DNA from: Actinomycetales bacterium
GTDB lineage: Bacteria > Actinomycetota > Actinomycetes > Actinomycetales > Beutenbergiaceae
Direction: 5' to 3'
Assembly (NCBI GenBank): GCA_016649925.1
Contig: JAENWO010000022.1
Location: 1 to 14,963 of the forward strand
Length of the DNA stretch: 14,963 nt
Below are positions 5,791 through 14,700 of the stretch, one piece after another (within the stretch, counting starts at the first letter, position 1; each line of letters begins with the position of its first letter). Made by a program: the position numbers and the translations under genes. Under the pieces are notes generated by a model, which saw nothing but the letters and a program-made list of their open reading frames with translations, was not told where the DNA came from and did no database searches.

Positions 5791-7104
5791 GTGAAGTTGT
5801 TCGACGACCTGAGGGCCGTTCTCGTCCACGCCGGCTTCCGCAAGCTGTTCACGGTCCGCCTCGTCTCCCAGTGTGGTGACGGCATGTTCCAGATCGGCCT
5901 GGCGACCCTGTTCTTCTTCTCACCCCAGAACCTGGCGACGGCCGGAGCGGTGGCCGCCGCGTTCGCCGTCCTGCTCCTGCCGTTCACCGTCGTCGGCCCG
6001 TTCGCCGGGCCGCTGCTCGACCGGTGGCGCCGCCGACAAGTCCTGCTGTTCGGTAACGCCCTGCGCGTGGTGCTCGCGCTCGTGCTGGCCGTACTGATGG
6101 CGACCGTGGGTGTCGGGCCGGCCGTCTACGTCCTGGCCCTGCTCACGCTCGGCGTGAACCGGTTCCTGCTCTCCGCGCTCTCCGCCGGACTACCTCGCGT
6201 GGTCCCTCGGGAACAGCTGCTGATGGCCAACACCCTGACGCCGACTCTGGGTGCCGTCTCCGCCGTCGTCGGTGCGGTGCTCGGGTTCGTGATCGGCGCC
6301 GCACTGCCGGAGGGCCCGGTGAAGGACGGTGCGGTGCTCGCGAGCGCGGCGCTCCTGTACGGTGCCGCCTCGGGGCTGGCGCTGCGGCTCGGCCGGGACG
6401 AGCTCGGGCCGGAGCGCGGCGCGCAGGCTCCGCGTGTGAGGGACGACCTACGAGCCACGGTCGCGGACATGGTCGACGGCGCCCGGTACCTCCTCGCGCG
6501 ACGCACCCCGGGCATGGCGCTCGGTGTGATGTCGGTGCACCGGTTCCTCTACGGGGCCAACTTCATCGCCCTCATCCTCATCTCCCGCAATCTGCTCGCG
6601 AACCCGCGGGACGCCACCGCAGGCCTGGCCACGTTCGCTGTCCTGGCCGGGATCTCCTTCGCCGGCAACGGGCTGGCCATCGTGCTCACCCCGTTGGCGC
6701 ACGAGCGGATGACCCCGTCAGCCTGGATCGTCGTGTGCCTCGGTATCGGAGCCGTGAGCCAGGTGGTTCTCGCCGCATCCCCCCGCTACGGCCTCGTGGC
6801 GACGGCCGCCGTGTTGATGGGGCTGGCCGTGCAGGGCGCGAAGATCGCCGTCGACACGATCGTGCAGCGTGACACCGACGACTCCTACCGCGGCCGCGCG
6901 TTCTCCCTCTACGACGTCCTCTACAACGCCGCGTTCGTGGGGGCCGCGGCGCTCGCCGCGCTCGCCCTGCCCGACACCGGGTGGTCCCGACCCGTTTTCG
7001 CGGCCCTGGCCGTGGTCTACGTGCTCATCGCGGTGGCCTACCGGGCGGGTGTGGCGCGGGTGGACGACACGCCCGTCCCGGTGCTCGCCGTCGAACACCA
7101 CTGA
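5791..7104 (+). CDS. MFS transporter of unknown substrate
   Basis: 437-residue integral membrane protein with about 12 hydrophobic segments, the length of a typical major facilitator. The loop after the second segment has GPLLDRWRRRQVLLFGN (73-89), equivalent to MFS motif A (Asp77-Arg). A central charged loop (about 205-235) separates the two halves. A C-terminal segment around 359-380, QRDTDDSYRGRAFSLYDV, is distinctive. The substrate is not deducible. The GTG start at 5791 has only a weak AGGA at a long 12-base distance and may depend on coupling to the small frame ending across it. It is probably a single-gene transcript, following the ino1 terminator and converging on pcnA. It is broadly like other Gram-positive drug or metabolite exporters, but that is only a family resemblance. 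Confidence 0.9.
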   Translation: MKLFDDLRAVLVHAGFRKLFTVRLVSQCGDGMFQIGLATLFFFSPQNLATAGAVAAAFAVLLLPFTVVGPFAGPLLDRWRRRQVLLFGNALRVVLALVLAVLMATVGVGPAVYVLALLTLGVNRFLLSALSAGLPRVVPREQLLMANTLTPTLGAVSAVVGAVLGFVIGAALPEGPVKDGAVLASAALLYGAASGLALRLGRDELGPERGAQAPRVRDDLRATVADMVDGARYLLARRTPGMALGVMSVHRFLYGANFIALILISRNLLANPRDATAGLATFAVLAGISFAGNGLAIVLTPLAHERMTPSAWIVVCLGIGAVSQVVLAASPRYGLVATAAVLMGLAVQGAKIAVDTIVQRDTDDSYRGRAFSLYDVLYNAAFVGAAALAALALPDTGWSRPVFAALAVVYVLIAVAYRAGVARVDDTPVPVLAVEHH

Positions 7105-7120
7105 CGCCAGATGGCCGGCC

Positions 7121-7206
7121 GGCACACCAGGGCCCGGCGGCGCACCCCAGGGCGGGCCGGCGAACCCCAGGGCACGGCGGCACACCCCAGGGCCCGGCGG
7201 CACACC
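7121..7206. repeat. 20-bp tandem repeat, about 4.3 copies, between convergent genes
   Basis: Units at 7121-7140, 7141-7160, 7161-7180 and 7181-7200, then a 6-base partial. All share the core CCAGGGC with a few substitutions. It lies just after the MFS stop and runs into the hairpin at 7199-7220. It is not in a recognised coding frame. Confidence 0.88.
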
Positions 7207-7220
7207 GTGTGCGGTGTGCC
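7199..7220. terminator. Bidirectional hairpin between MFS and pcnA
   Basis: GGCACACC (7199-7206), loop GTGTGC, GGTGTGCC (7213-7220): a perfect 8-bp stem. An overlapping alternative, GCACAC with GTGTGC, can also pair. Placed between two converging genes, it probably ends transcription from both sides. The left arm is the partial last unit of the adjacent tandem repeat. Confidence 0.6.
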
Positions 7221-7264
7221 CTCGGCCCGGAAGTGTCCTGCCGGTCGACAGGTGTGCTGCCGCG

Positions 7265-8836
7265 TCAGTCGGCCTGCCGCGCGGCCCACCAGGCCAGGAG
7301 CTCTTCGCGGACGACGTCCTCACCGAGAGGCCCTCGGTCCATCCGCAGGCCGAGGAGGTGCTCGTACGCCTCGCCGACGGCGCGGGAGGGACCGATGCCG
7401 AGGATCTCCATGATCTGGGTGCCGTCGAGGTCGGGGCGGATCGACTTCAGCTCCTCCCGGGCGGCGAGCTCGGTGATCCGCTCCTCCAGGTCGTCGTAGG
7501 CGTGGGAGAGCTGCGCCGCCTTGCGCACGTTGCGGGTGGTGCAGTCGGCCCGGGTCAGGCGATGGAGGCGCTCGAGCTGTTCGCCGGCGTCGGTCACGTA
7601 CCGGCGCACGGCGGAGTCCGTCCATGACACCTCCCCGTAGCCGTGGAAGCGCAGGTGGAGCGCGACCAGCTCGGACACGGCCACCGACGTCGCCTTGTCG
7701 AATCTCAGCTCCCGCATCCGTTTCGTCGCCAGCTTGGCTCCGACGATCTCATGGTGATGGAAGCTCACCCCCCCACCGGGCTCGAGACGCCGGGTAGCGG
7801 GCTTCCCCACGTCGTGCATGAGCGCGGCGAGGCGCAGCACCAGGTCGGGTCCGGGGACGGCGCCGTCCGGCCCCGTCTCGAGGTCGATCGCCTGGTCGAG
7901 GACGGTCAGGGTGTGCTCGTACACGTCCTTGTGGCGGTGGTGCTCGTCGATGGTGAGCTGCATCCCGGGGAGCTCGGGCAGCACCACGTCGGCCAGGTGC
8001 GTGTAGACCATCAGCTCGAGGCCCCGACGGGGGTTCGGGGAGAGCAGCAGACGGACGAGCTCGGCCTGGATCCGCTCTGCCGAGACGATGCGCAGCCGGT
8101 CCGCCATCCGCGACATGGCCGACATCACGCCGGGTTCGACCTCGAAGCCGAGCTGGGCGCAGAAACGGGCGGCGCGCATCATCCTCAGCGGGTCGTCGTC
8201 GAAGGACTGCTCCGGGGGGGCCGGCGTGCGCAGGACGCCGGCCGCGAGGTCCCCCAGGCCGTCGAACGGGTCGACGAACACCAGCTCGGGCAGCCGCACC
8301 GCCATGGCGTTGACCGTGAAGTCCCGCCGGGAGAGGTCGCCCTCGAGCGTGTCGCCGTAGGTCACCTCGGGCTTGCGGGACGTCGGGTCGTACGCCTCGG
8401 TGCGGTACGTCGTGACCTCGGCGATCACGTCGCCCCGGCGGGCGCCGATCGTGCCGAAGTCGCGGCCCATGTTCCAGTGCGCATCGCCCCACTCGGCGAG
8501 GATCCGCTCCGTGTCGTCGGGACGGGCGGACGTCGCGAAGTCCAGGTCGACGCCGGCCCGGCCGAGGAAGGCGTCGCGGACGGGTCCACCGACGAGTGCC
8601 AGTTCGTGACCAGTCTCCGCGAACCGGCGCCCGAGCTCGGTGGCCTCGGGCGCGTACTCCGCGAGCACACCCAGCGCCGTGCGCAGCAGCTCGGTGGATG
8701 AGACGGTTCCCCTCCCCGAGGATGGGGTGGCGACGGCGCGCTCCGGCGTCGGATGGCTGGTCGGGTTCACGGGCAAGGGCGGCACAACCGCCAAGCGTGC
8801 CATGCCTGCACCCGGCATGGTGACCGGATCGGCCAC
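7265..8836 (-). CDS. pcnA: CCA tRNA nucleotidyltransferase, actinobacterial type
   Basis: Adds or repairs the 3' CCA end of tRNAs using CTP and ATP. The 523-residue protein has the nucleotidyltransferase head with LVGGPVRDAFLG (81-92) and the metal-binding pair Asp97/Asp99 in VDLDF, then RRDFTVNAMAV (170-180), the DDDPLRMMRAARF segment (213-225) and an HD domain with LMHDVGKP (His341-Asp342). The HD domain is typical of the actinobacterial family that includes M. tuberculosis Rv3907c. The start is uncertain: GTG 8836 gives the longest form, while ATG 8818 and ATG 8803 are in frame, and none has a clear ribosome-binding site. The first 45 residues are variable and Pro-rich. It is divergent from the Nudix gene over a 52-bp gap; the same divergent pair occurs in mycobacteria. 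Confidence 0.95.
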   Translation of the reverse strand: MADPVTMPGAGMARLAVVPPLPVNPTSHPTPERAVATPSSGRGTVSSTELLRTALGVLAEYAPEATELGRRFAETGHELALVGGPVRDAFLGRAGVDLDFATSARPDDTERILAEWGDAHWNMGRDFGTIGARRGDVIAEVTTYRTEAYDPTSRKPEVTYGDTLEGDLSRRDFTVNAMAVRLPELVFVDPFDGLGDLAAGVLRTPAPPEQSFDDDPLRMMRAARFCAQLGFEVEPGVMSAMSRMADRLRIVSAERIQAELVRLLLSPNPRRGLELMVYTHLADVVLPELPGMQLTIDEHHRHKDVYEHTLTVLDQAIDLETGPDGAVPGPDLVLRLAALMHDVGKPATRRLEPGGGVSFHHHEIVGAKLATKRMRELRFDKATSVAVSELVALHLRFHGYGEVSWTDSAVRRYVTDAGEQLERLHRLTRADCTTRNVRKAAQLSHAYDDLEERITELAAREELKSIRPDLDGTQIMEILGIGPSRAVGEAYEHLLGLRMDRGPLGEDVVREELLAWWAARQAD

Positions 8837-8874
8837 TCCGGCGGCTCGGCTGGACGACTCTCGGCGTGGGCTTG

Positions 8875-8880
8875 ATTACA
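8875..8880 (-). promoter_or_regulatory. Candidate -10 of pcnA, overlapping the Nudix promoter
   Basis: On the minus strand the bases read TGTAAT, five of six to TATAAT. A start near 8868 would give a leader of about 30 bases to the GTG at 8836. It overlaps the plus-strand TACAGT (8877-8882), so the two divergent promoters would compete for RNA polymerase. No good -35 is visible. Confidence 0.35.
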
Positions 8881-8882
8881 GT
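8877..8882 (+). promoter_or_regulatory. Candidate -10 for a leaderless Nudix-DUF6049-murJ transcript
   Basis: TACAGT fits TANNNT and ends 7 bases before the ATG at 8889. This is the spacing expected when the first transcribed base is the A of the start codon. No Shine-Dalgarno sequence precedes that ATG, supporting leaderless translation. Confidence 0.5.
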
Positions 8883-8888
8883 GTCGAC

Positions 8889-9413
8889 ATGTCATCGGCT
8901 GTTCCGACCCCGGGTCCGAGGGTGCCGAGGGTGCCACCCCAGCGCCTGCGGCGCAGCTACGCCCACGCGCTTCCGGTGGTCGACGAGACGTCCGCCGGTG
9001 GCCTGGTGGTCGACGTGGTGCACGGTCAGGCCATCACCGCGATCATCGCCCGCCGCAACCGTGCCGGACGCCTGGAGTGGTGCCTCCCCAAGGGTCACCT
9101 CGAAGGGACGGAGACCGCCGAGCAGGCCGCGGTCCGCGAGATCGCCGAGGAGACCGGCATCGAGGGTCACGTGCTGCGGCACCTGGCGACGATCGACTAC
9201 TGGTTCGCGGGCACCGACCGCCGGGTGCACAAAGTGGTCCACCACTACCTGCTCGAGGCGACCGGCGGTGAGCTGACGATCGAGAACGACCCGGATCACG
9301 AGGCCGAGGAGGTGGCCTGGGTCCCGTTGGACGAGGTGGCCTCACGGCTGGCCTACCCCAACGAGCGCCGGGTGGTCGCCGCCGCCCGGGACGTGCTGGC
9401 CGGCCGCTCGTGA
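8889..9413 (+). CDS. Nudix hydrolase (MutT4-like by position)
   Basis: 174-residue single-domain Nudix enzyme that hydrolyses a nucleoside diphosphate linked to another group; the substrate is unknown. The Nudix box is complete at residues 69-91: Gly69, Glu75, then REIAEETGI (83-91) with Arg83, Glu84, Glu87, Glu88 and Gly90. ATG 8889 is chosen because a -10 sits directly before it and the frame upstream runs through the pcnA 5' end as antisense shadow. It is first in a likely operon with DUF6049 (28-bp gap) and murJ. The M. tuberculosis equivalent by neighbourhood is Rv3908 (MutT4), divergent from pcnA and upstream of mviN. Whether it cleans nucleotide pools or acts on a cell-wall precursor cannot be told. 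Confidence 0.93.
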   Translation: MSSAVPTPGPRVPRVPPQRLRRSYAHALPVVDETSAGGLVVDVVHGQAITAIIARRNRAGRLEWCLPKGHLEGTETAEQAAVREIAEETGIEGHVLRHLATIDYWFAGTDRRVHKVVHHYLLEATGGELTIENDPDHEAEEVAWVPLDEVASRLAYPNERRVVAAARDVLAGRS

Positions 9414-9441
9414 GCCGCCGGCGCCTCCCGGTGAGCGGGGC

Positions 9442-11739
9442 ATGAAGGTCGGGGCAGCGGGACTGCCGCACGCCGCGATCCGTCCCGCCGGCCACCGTCC
9501 CGCCGGCCACCGTCCCGCCGCGCTCGCCGCCCGCCTCGTGATCGCGCTCGCCGTGCTCGTGGGCGTCGTCGTCCTGCCGACGACGGCGGCCCGCGCCGCG
9601 GACGGCGACCTCACCGCCGAGCTGGTCGACATCACCCCCACGGTGCTGCGTCCCGGGCAGGACCTCGTCATCGCGGGCACGATGACGAACACCACCGACC
9701 GACCGGTGGTGGACCCGCTCATCCGGCTGGCGATGCAGCGGCGGACCCCCTCCTCCCGCCTCGCTCTGGACAACTGGTTGGACGGGTCCAGCACCTCGAA
9801 CACGGTGGTCCTGACCGCTGAACGACTCGGTGCGGACGTGGCGCCGGGCGCCACCTCGCCGTTCACCGTCACGATCCCCGCGGACGCCTCGCGGTTCTCG
9901 GAGTACTCCACCTGGGGTCCGCGGGGCATCGAGGTACAGCTCTCCGGCGGTGAAACGTACGTCGAGGTGCGCAGCGTGATCCTCTGGTTCCCCACCGACT
10001 CCCCGCTCAGTGCCCCGACGGAGCTGAGCATCCTCGCGCCGCTCACCCCCACCGTGGCCGAGTGGTCCACCGCACTGGAGGAAGACCGTCCGGTGGGCGA
10101 GGTGGCCGCCCGACGGGTGACCGCCCTTCTCGATGCCACGGCGGACGCCGAGGTCTCCTGGGCGCTCGACCCGGCTCTCCTCGACCTCGCAGAGACCACC
10201 ACGGACCAGCTCGGCACGACCGGTGCGGGCGACGCCACCGCGACCGAGGAGGAGGCGACGGGCGCGGAGCAGACGACGGGCGACGGCGCCGCCACCCCCG
10301 GGGGCGAGGACGCCCCCGGGACCACAGGGACGCCGTCGGGGGCGGAGGATGACGGCAGCTCCGACGTCTCGCCCCGCCAGGAGCTCTCCGCGCTGCTCAA
10401 GCGGATGTCGACGGAGAGCGGGACGAGGGACGTCGTCGAACTCGGGTACGCCGACGCGGACATCGCACCGCTCGCGCACCAGCGGGACTTCAGCCTCGCG
10501 CGGGCCGGCGCTCAGCGCGGCGAGGCCATCCTCGAGGAGGCGGCGATCAGCGTGCTCGACGGCGTCGCCTGGCCCGAGGTAGACATCGACGGCACTACGC
10601 TGGCGGCACTGGCCGGCAGCGGTGTCCAGGCGGTGGTGCTGCCGGCCGAGGTGCTTCCCACGGCGCAGGAGCTCATCTATACGCCGTCCGGCCGCACCCG
10701 CGTGACCACGGACCTTGGCCCCATCGATGCGGTGCTGTGGGACGAGACCCTCTCGAGCGCACTCGTCGGTGAGGGTCTGAGTGACCTCGAGGCCCGCCAG
10801 CTCCTCCTGGCGCACACCGCGGTCATGGCGCGCGAGCGCCCCTCCGACCCGCGGGGCTTCCTCGCCGTGCTCCCCCGTAACGCCGGCGCCGACGGCGAGT
10901 CGCTCGTCGGCCTCGCGGACCGGCTCGCCGCGCTGGAGCAGACGCCGTGGCTGGATGTCACGAACCTGCGCAGCCTCCTCGGCCGCACGGACTCCGGCGA
11001 GACCCGGGTCGGCCCGGCCACCACGACCACCGACCCCCAAGCGCTGACCGGGTCCGAGCTGCAGTCGCTCGAGTCCGACCGGGACGCGCTGACGGCCTTC
11101 GCCGGGATCACCGCGGAGCCGAAGGCGCTCGTCGACCGGTACGAGCCGGCCCTCCTGAGCACCCTGAGCTCCGCATGGCGGCACGACGTCGCCGGGCGGG
11201 ACACGCTCCGCAGGGACGTCGCAGCCGGGATCGGCGCGCTGCAAGACCAGATCCAGGTGGAGGCGGGGAGCACGGTCAACCTCATCGCCCGCAGTGGCGA
11301 GATCCCGATCACGATCGAGAGCGGCCTGGACGTGGACGCGACCGTCACGGTTCTGCTGCGTCCCCAGGACCCGCGCCTGCGCGTGGACGAGTCGGTCGAA
11401 GCGGTGCTGCCCGCCGGCCGGCTGACCACGGTGCGCATCCCGGTGACCGCCGTCGCGAACGGCAACGTCGACGTCGACGTCCTCGTCCTGTCCGGACCCG
11501 ACGGCGAGCCGGTGGCGCACACGTCGTCCTTCGGCGTGCGGGTGCGCGCCGACTGGGAGGGCACCGGCACCGCGATCGTCGCGGGGCTGCTCGTCATCGG
11601 ATTCGTCCTCGGGCTCGTGCGCACCATCCGCAAGGGCCGCCGGTTCTCCCCCGACGACGGCGGCTCGGGCCCCGCCGGGCGCGACGCGCCCTCGAGCGTC
11701 CCGACGCCGCCGATCCCCTCTCGGAGAGACGACGGATGA
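9442..11739 (+). CDS. DUF6049-like secreted protein with C-terminal membrane anchor
   Basis: 765-residue protein of unknown function, recognised mainly by its place between the Nudix gene and murJ (as Rv3909 in M. tuberculosis) and by its architecture. Residues 14-26 are an RPAGH repeat; 28-52 form a signal sequence ending ARA-ADG (likely cleavage near 52). A long extracytoplasmic region follows, with an Ig-like opening segment, an acidic Thr/Gly/Glu-rich linker at about 253-310, and a later mixed domain. A single membrane segment lies at about 709-730, followed by a basic then Pro/Ser-rich cytoplasmic tail. No catalytic motif is visible. ATG 9442 has a weak GGTGAG upstream. The stop overlaps the murJ start by 4 bp. 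Co-translation with MurJ suggests an extracytoplasmic partner in lipid II handling (inference). Confidence 0.82.
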   Translation: MKVGAAGLPHAAIRPAGHRPAGHRPAALAARLVIALAVLVGVVVLPTTAARAADGDLTAELVDITPTVLRPGQDLVIAGTMTNTTDRPVVDPLIRLAMQRRTPSSRLALDNWLDGSSTSNTVVLTAERLGADVAPGATSPFTVTIPADASRFSEYSTWGPRGIEVQLSGGETYVEVRSVILWFPTDSPLSAPTELSILAPLTPTVAEWSTALEEDRPVGEVAARRVTALLDATADAEVSWALDPALLDLAETTTDQLGTTGAGDATATEEEATGAEQTTGDGAATPGGEDAPGTTGTPSGAEDDGSSDVSPRQELSALLKRMSTESGTRDVVELGYADADIAPLAHQRDFSLARAGAQRGEAILEEAAISVLDGVAWPEVDIDGTTLAALAGSGVQAVVLPAEVLPTAQELIYTPSGRTRVTTDLGPIDAVLWDETLSSALVGEGLSDLEARQLLLAHTAVMARERPSDPRGFLAVLPRNAGADGESLVGLADRLAALEQTPWLDVTNLRSLLGRTDSGETRVGPATTTTDPQALTGSELQSLESDRDALTAFAGITAEPKALVDRYEPALLSTLSSAWRHDVAGRDTLRRDVAAGIGALQDQIQVEAGSTVNLIARSGEIPITIESGLDVDATVTVLLRPQDPRLRVDESVEAVLPAGRLTTVRIPVTAVANGNVDVDVLVLSGPDGEPVAHTSSFGVRVRADWEGTGTAIVAGLLVIGFVLGLVRTIRKGRRFSPDDGGSGPAGRDAPSSVPTPPIPSRRDDG
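9481..9520 (+). repeat. 15-bp in-frame tandem repeat in DUF6049 signal region
   Basis: Two identical 15-bp units (9481-9495, 9496-9510) and a partial third encode RPAGH-RPAGH-RPA at residues 14-26. They lengthen the positively charged n-region ahead of the hydrophobic signal core. Confidence 0.88.
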
Positions 11740-14700
11740 CTCAGCGGAGCGGCGGACTGGCATCCTCGGCCACCCTGATGTTCACCGGAACCCTCGCCTC
11801 GCGGGTGCTGGGCCTGGTTCGCAACGCCCTCCTGGTCGCGGCGATCTTCTCCATCGGCGGTGCCGCGGACGCGTTCTCCGTGGCGAACAAGCTGCCCAAC
11901 ATCTTCTACATGCTGATCGCCGGCGGCGTCCTCAACGCGATCCTCGTCCCTCAGATCGTGCGTGCGATGCGGCACGACGACGGCGGGCAGGAGTACGTCA
12001 ACCGTCTGCTGACCCTGGCCGGGGCGCTCCTGCTCGGCCTCACCGTGCTGCTCACAGCGGCCTCGAGCGTGCTCGTCACGGTGTACGCGAGCGAGTTCCG
12101 CGACGGTCCGTGGGCCGCCCTGGCGATCACCTTCGGCTTCTGGTGCATCCCGCAGCTGTTCTTCTACGGCATGTACACGCTGCTCGGGCAGGTGCTCAAC
12201 GCCCGGAGCAACTTCGGCCCGTACATGTGGGCGCCGGTGGCGAACAACATCGTGGCGATCGCCGGCCTCGTCGCCTACCTCGTCATCTTCGGACGCTTCG
12301 ATTCGAGCAACCCGGCCGCGGCCGCGGACTGGACCAGTGCACGGATCGCCCTGCTGGCCGGTACCGCGACGCTCGGTGTGATCATGCAGGCGGTCGTCCT
12401 GATCGTCCCCCTGTACCGCAGCGGCTTCCGGTTCCGCCTCACCTGGGGGGTGCGCAACTCCGGGCTCCGGTCGGCCAGCAGGGTGGCGATGTGGGCGTTC
12501 GCGGCCCTCGCCGTCGGCCAGGTCGGTTACATCGCGGTGTCGAACCTCGCGGCCGCCGCGTCGACCGCGGGTGCGAGCGCCGGGGACCTGAGCGTGGCGG
12601 GGAACGCGGCGTACGACAACGCGTTCCTCGTCTTCATGCTGCCGCAGTCGCTCATCACCGTCTCGCTCGTCACGGCGATGTTCACCCGGATGTCCGCCAA
12701 TGCCGCCGGTGGTGACCTCGGGAAGGTGCGTGCCGACCTCTCTCTCGCGCTGCGGACCCTGGGCGTGTTCACCGTGTTCGCGAGCGGCGCCCTGGCCGTC
12801 CTGGCGATCCCGATGATCCAGGTGATCCAGTTCGATCGCGCAGACTTCGAGGCATACCGGGCCGTCGCTCACGTGCTCGTCGCCATGCTCGCCGGGCTGA
12901 CCGCGATCGCCGTCTGGACGATGACGCAGCGGGTCTACTACGCGTTCGAGGACACGAGGTCGCTCTTCCTCATCCAGATCCCGATGGCCGCGATCGTTCT
13001 GGTGGGTTGTGTGCTGACGTTCCTCCTCCTGGACGCGCAGTGGTGGGTGGCCGGCGCCGGGGCCGCGACCGCCGTCTCGAGCACGTTCGGTGCGCTCGTC
13101 TCCTACCTGGCGCTGCGGCGCAGGCTGCCCAGCCTCGACGGCGCTCGGGTGCTGCGCACGCACGTCCGCCTGGTCCTGGCGATGCTGCCCGCCGCGCTGA
13201 TCGGCTGGGGCCTGCTGCGCCTGTGGGGCGTGCAGACGTCCTTCGTGGGTGCACTGGTACGGGTCCTGACACTCGGTCTGCTGATGGGGATCGTCTACCT
13301 CGTGCTCCTGCGCCGGCTGCGCGTGAGCGAGCTCGACTCCCTCCTCGCCCGCGTCGGAGGGATGGCCGCACCGCTGACCCGCCGTCTGCGGCCCGCCCTG
13401 GCGCGCATTCCTGGGGGCGCATCGATGCGTACCATGTGGGGCAGGATGAGTCGCACGGACGACGGGGACAAGGGGGCGGCAGTGACACAGGGCACCTCCA
13501 CCGTCCTCACGGCCGGCACCACGATCGCCGACCGGTACCACCTCATCACCGAGATCCCCACCGACGTCGAGCACACGAGCCTCTGGCTCGGCGAGGACGA
13601 CATCCTGCAGCGCGAGGTCCGAGCAGTGATCGTGGACGGCCCCCGCCGCGAGGAGGCGCTCGACGCCGCCCGGCGCGCCGCGCTCATCGACGACTCCCGG
13701 CTCGCGCGTGTGCTGCGTGTCGGTAACCACGAGGGCCATGGCTTCGTCGTCACGGAGGTGGTGCCCGGGCCGAGCCTCGCGGACCTTTTGCGGGGCGGTC
13801 CGCTCGGCCCGGGTCAGGCGCGGGCCCTCATCGGCGAGGCAGCGAGCGCCGTCGAGAGCGCCCGACGGCGCGGCGTGCACCACCTGCGCCTGCGGCCGAG
13901 CGTGCTCCACCGCACCGACGACGGCGCGGTCCTCCTCACCGGGCTGGCGATCGACGCGGCCCAGGCCGGCGTGGAGGGACGGGACGCGCGCGCCACCGCA
14001 CGCGCCGACTCCATCGGCCTCGTCTCCCTGCTCTACACCGCGCTCACCGGCACCTGGCCGGGCGATCCGCAGCTCGCCGGGGGCGTTCCTCTGGCGAGCC
14101 GTCACGGCGACGTCCCGACGCCGCCCGGGGACGTCGTCGACGGCGTCCCCCACGACCTCGACACGCTGTGCGCGGTCACGTTCGGCCCGCACGACGACGG
14201 GCCGTTCACGCCCGCCGAGCTGATCCGCGACCTCGCGCCGTGGGACGACGTCGAGGTCACACCGATCCCTGCCGCCCCAACCTCCGCTGCTCTGCCCGCG
14301 GAGGAGCCGTTCGGTGGCCCGGCCGTGGCCGCTGGCGCCGCCACGGCGGCCGGTCTCGCTTCGGGCGGGCCCAGTGACGCCGTCGATCCCGAGGCAGTGG
14401 CCGCATCCGCGGCGCAGCAGGACACGTTCTCTCCGGAGACCTCACCGGAGGCGACGACGCAACTGTCGCCGGTTCGCGGGCCGCTCGACCCGAGCCGGTG
14501 GACGTTGAAGCCACCGCCGGCAGGAGCCGAGCCCGCGCAGTTCGAGGCCGTGCTGGGCGAAAGCGACACCGAAGCCGCTGGCACCGGCATCTACGAGACG
14601 CACGCGGCGCGCCACGAGCGGGTCATCTCCGCACACGTTCCCACCATGGCCGAGCGGCTGGCGGCACGTGGCGCTGCGCTCCTGAGCGGCATCCGGACCG

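Noticed and set aside
7121..7206. CRISPR-like repeat array
   Set aside because: Units are contiguous with no spacers and no cas genes are present; it is a simple tandem repeat.
7643..8701. 352-codon plus-strand frame opposite pcnA
   Set aside because: Antisense shadow; pcnA on the minus strand has all catalytic motifs.
9043..11763. 906-codon minus-strand open frame over the Nudix and DUF6049 genes
   Set aside because: Low-complexity Arg/Gly-rich translation and no recognisable domain; the plus strand carries the Nudix box and the signal/anchor protein.
10677..14192. 1171-codon minus-strand open frame over DUF6049 and murJ
   Set aside because: Long only because high GC suppresses stops; the product is charged low-complexity sequence, whereas the plus strand gives MurJ with its signature motifs.
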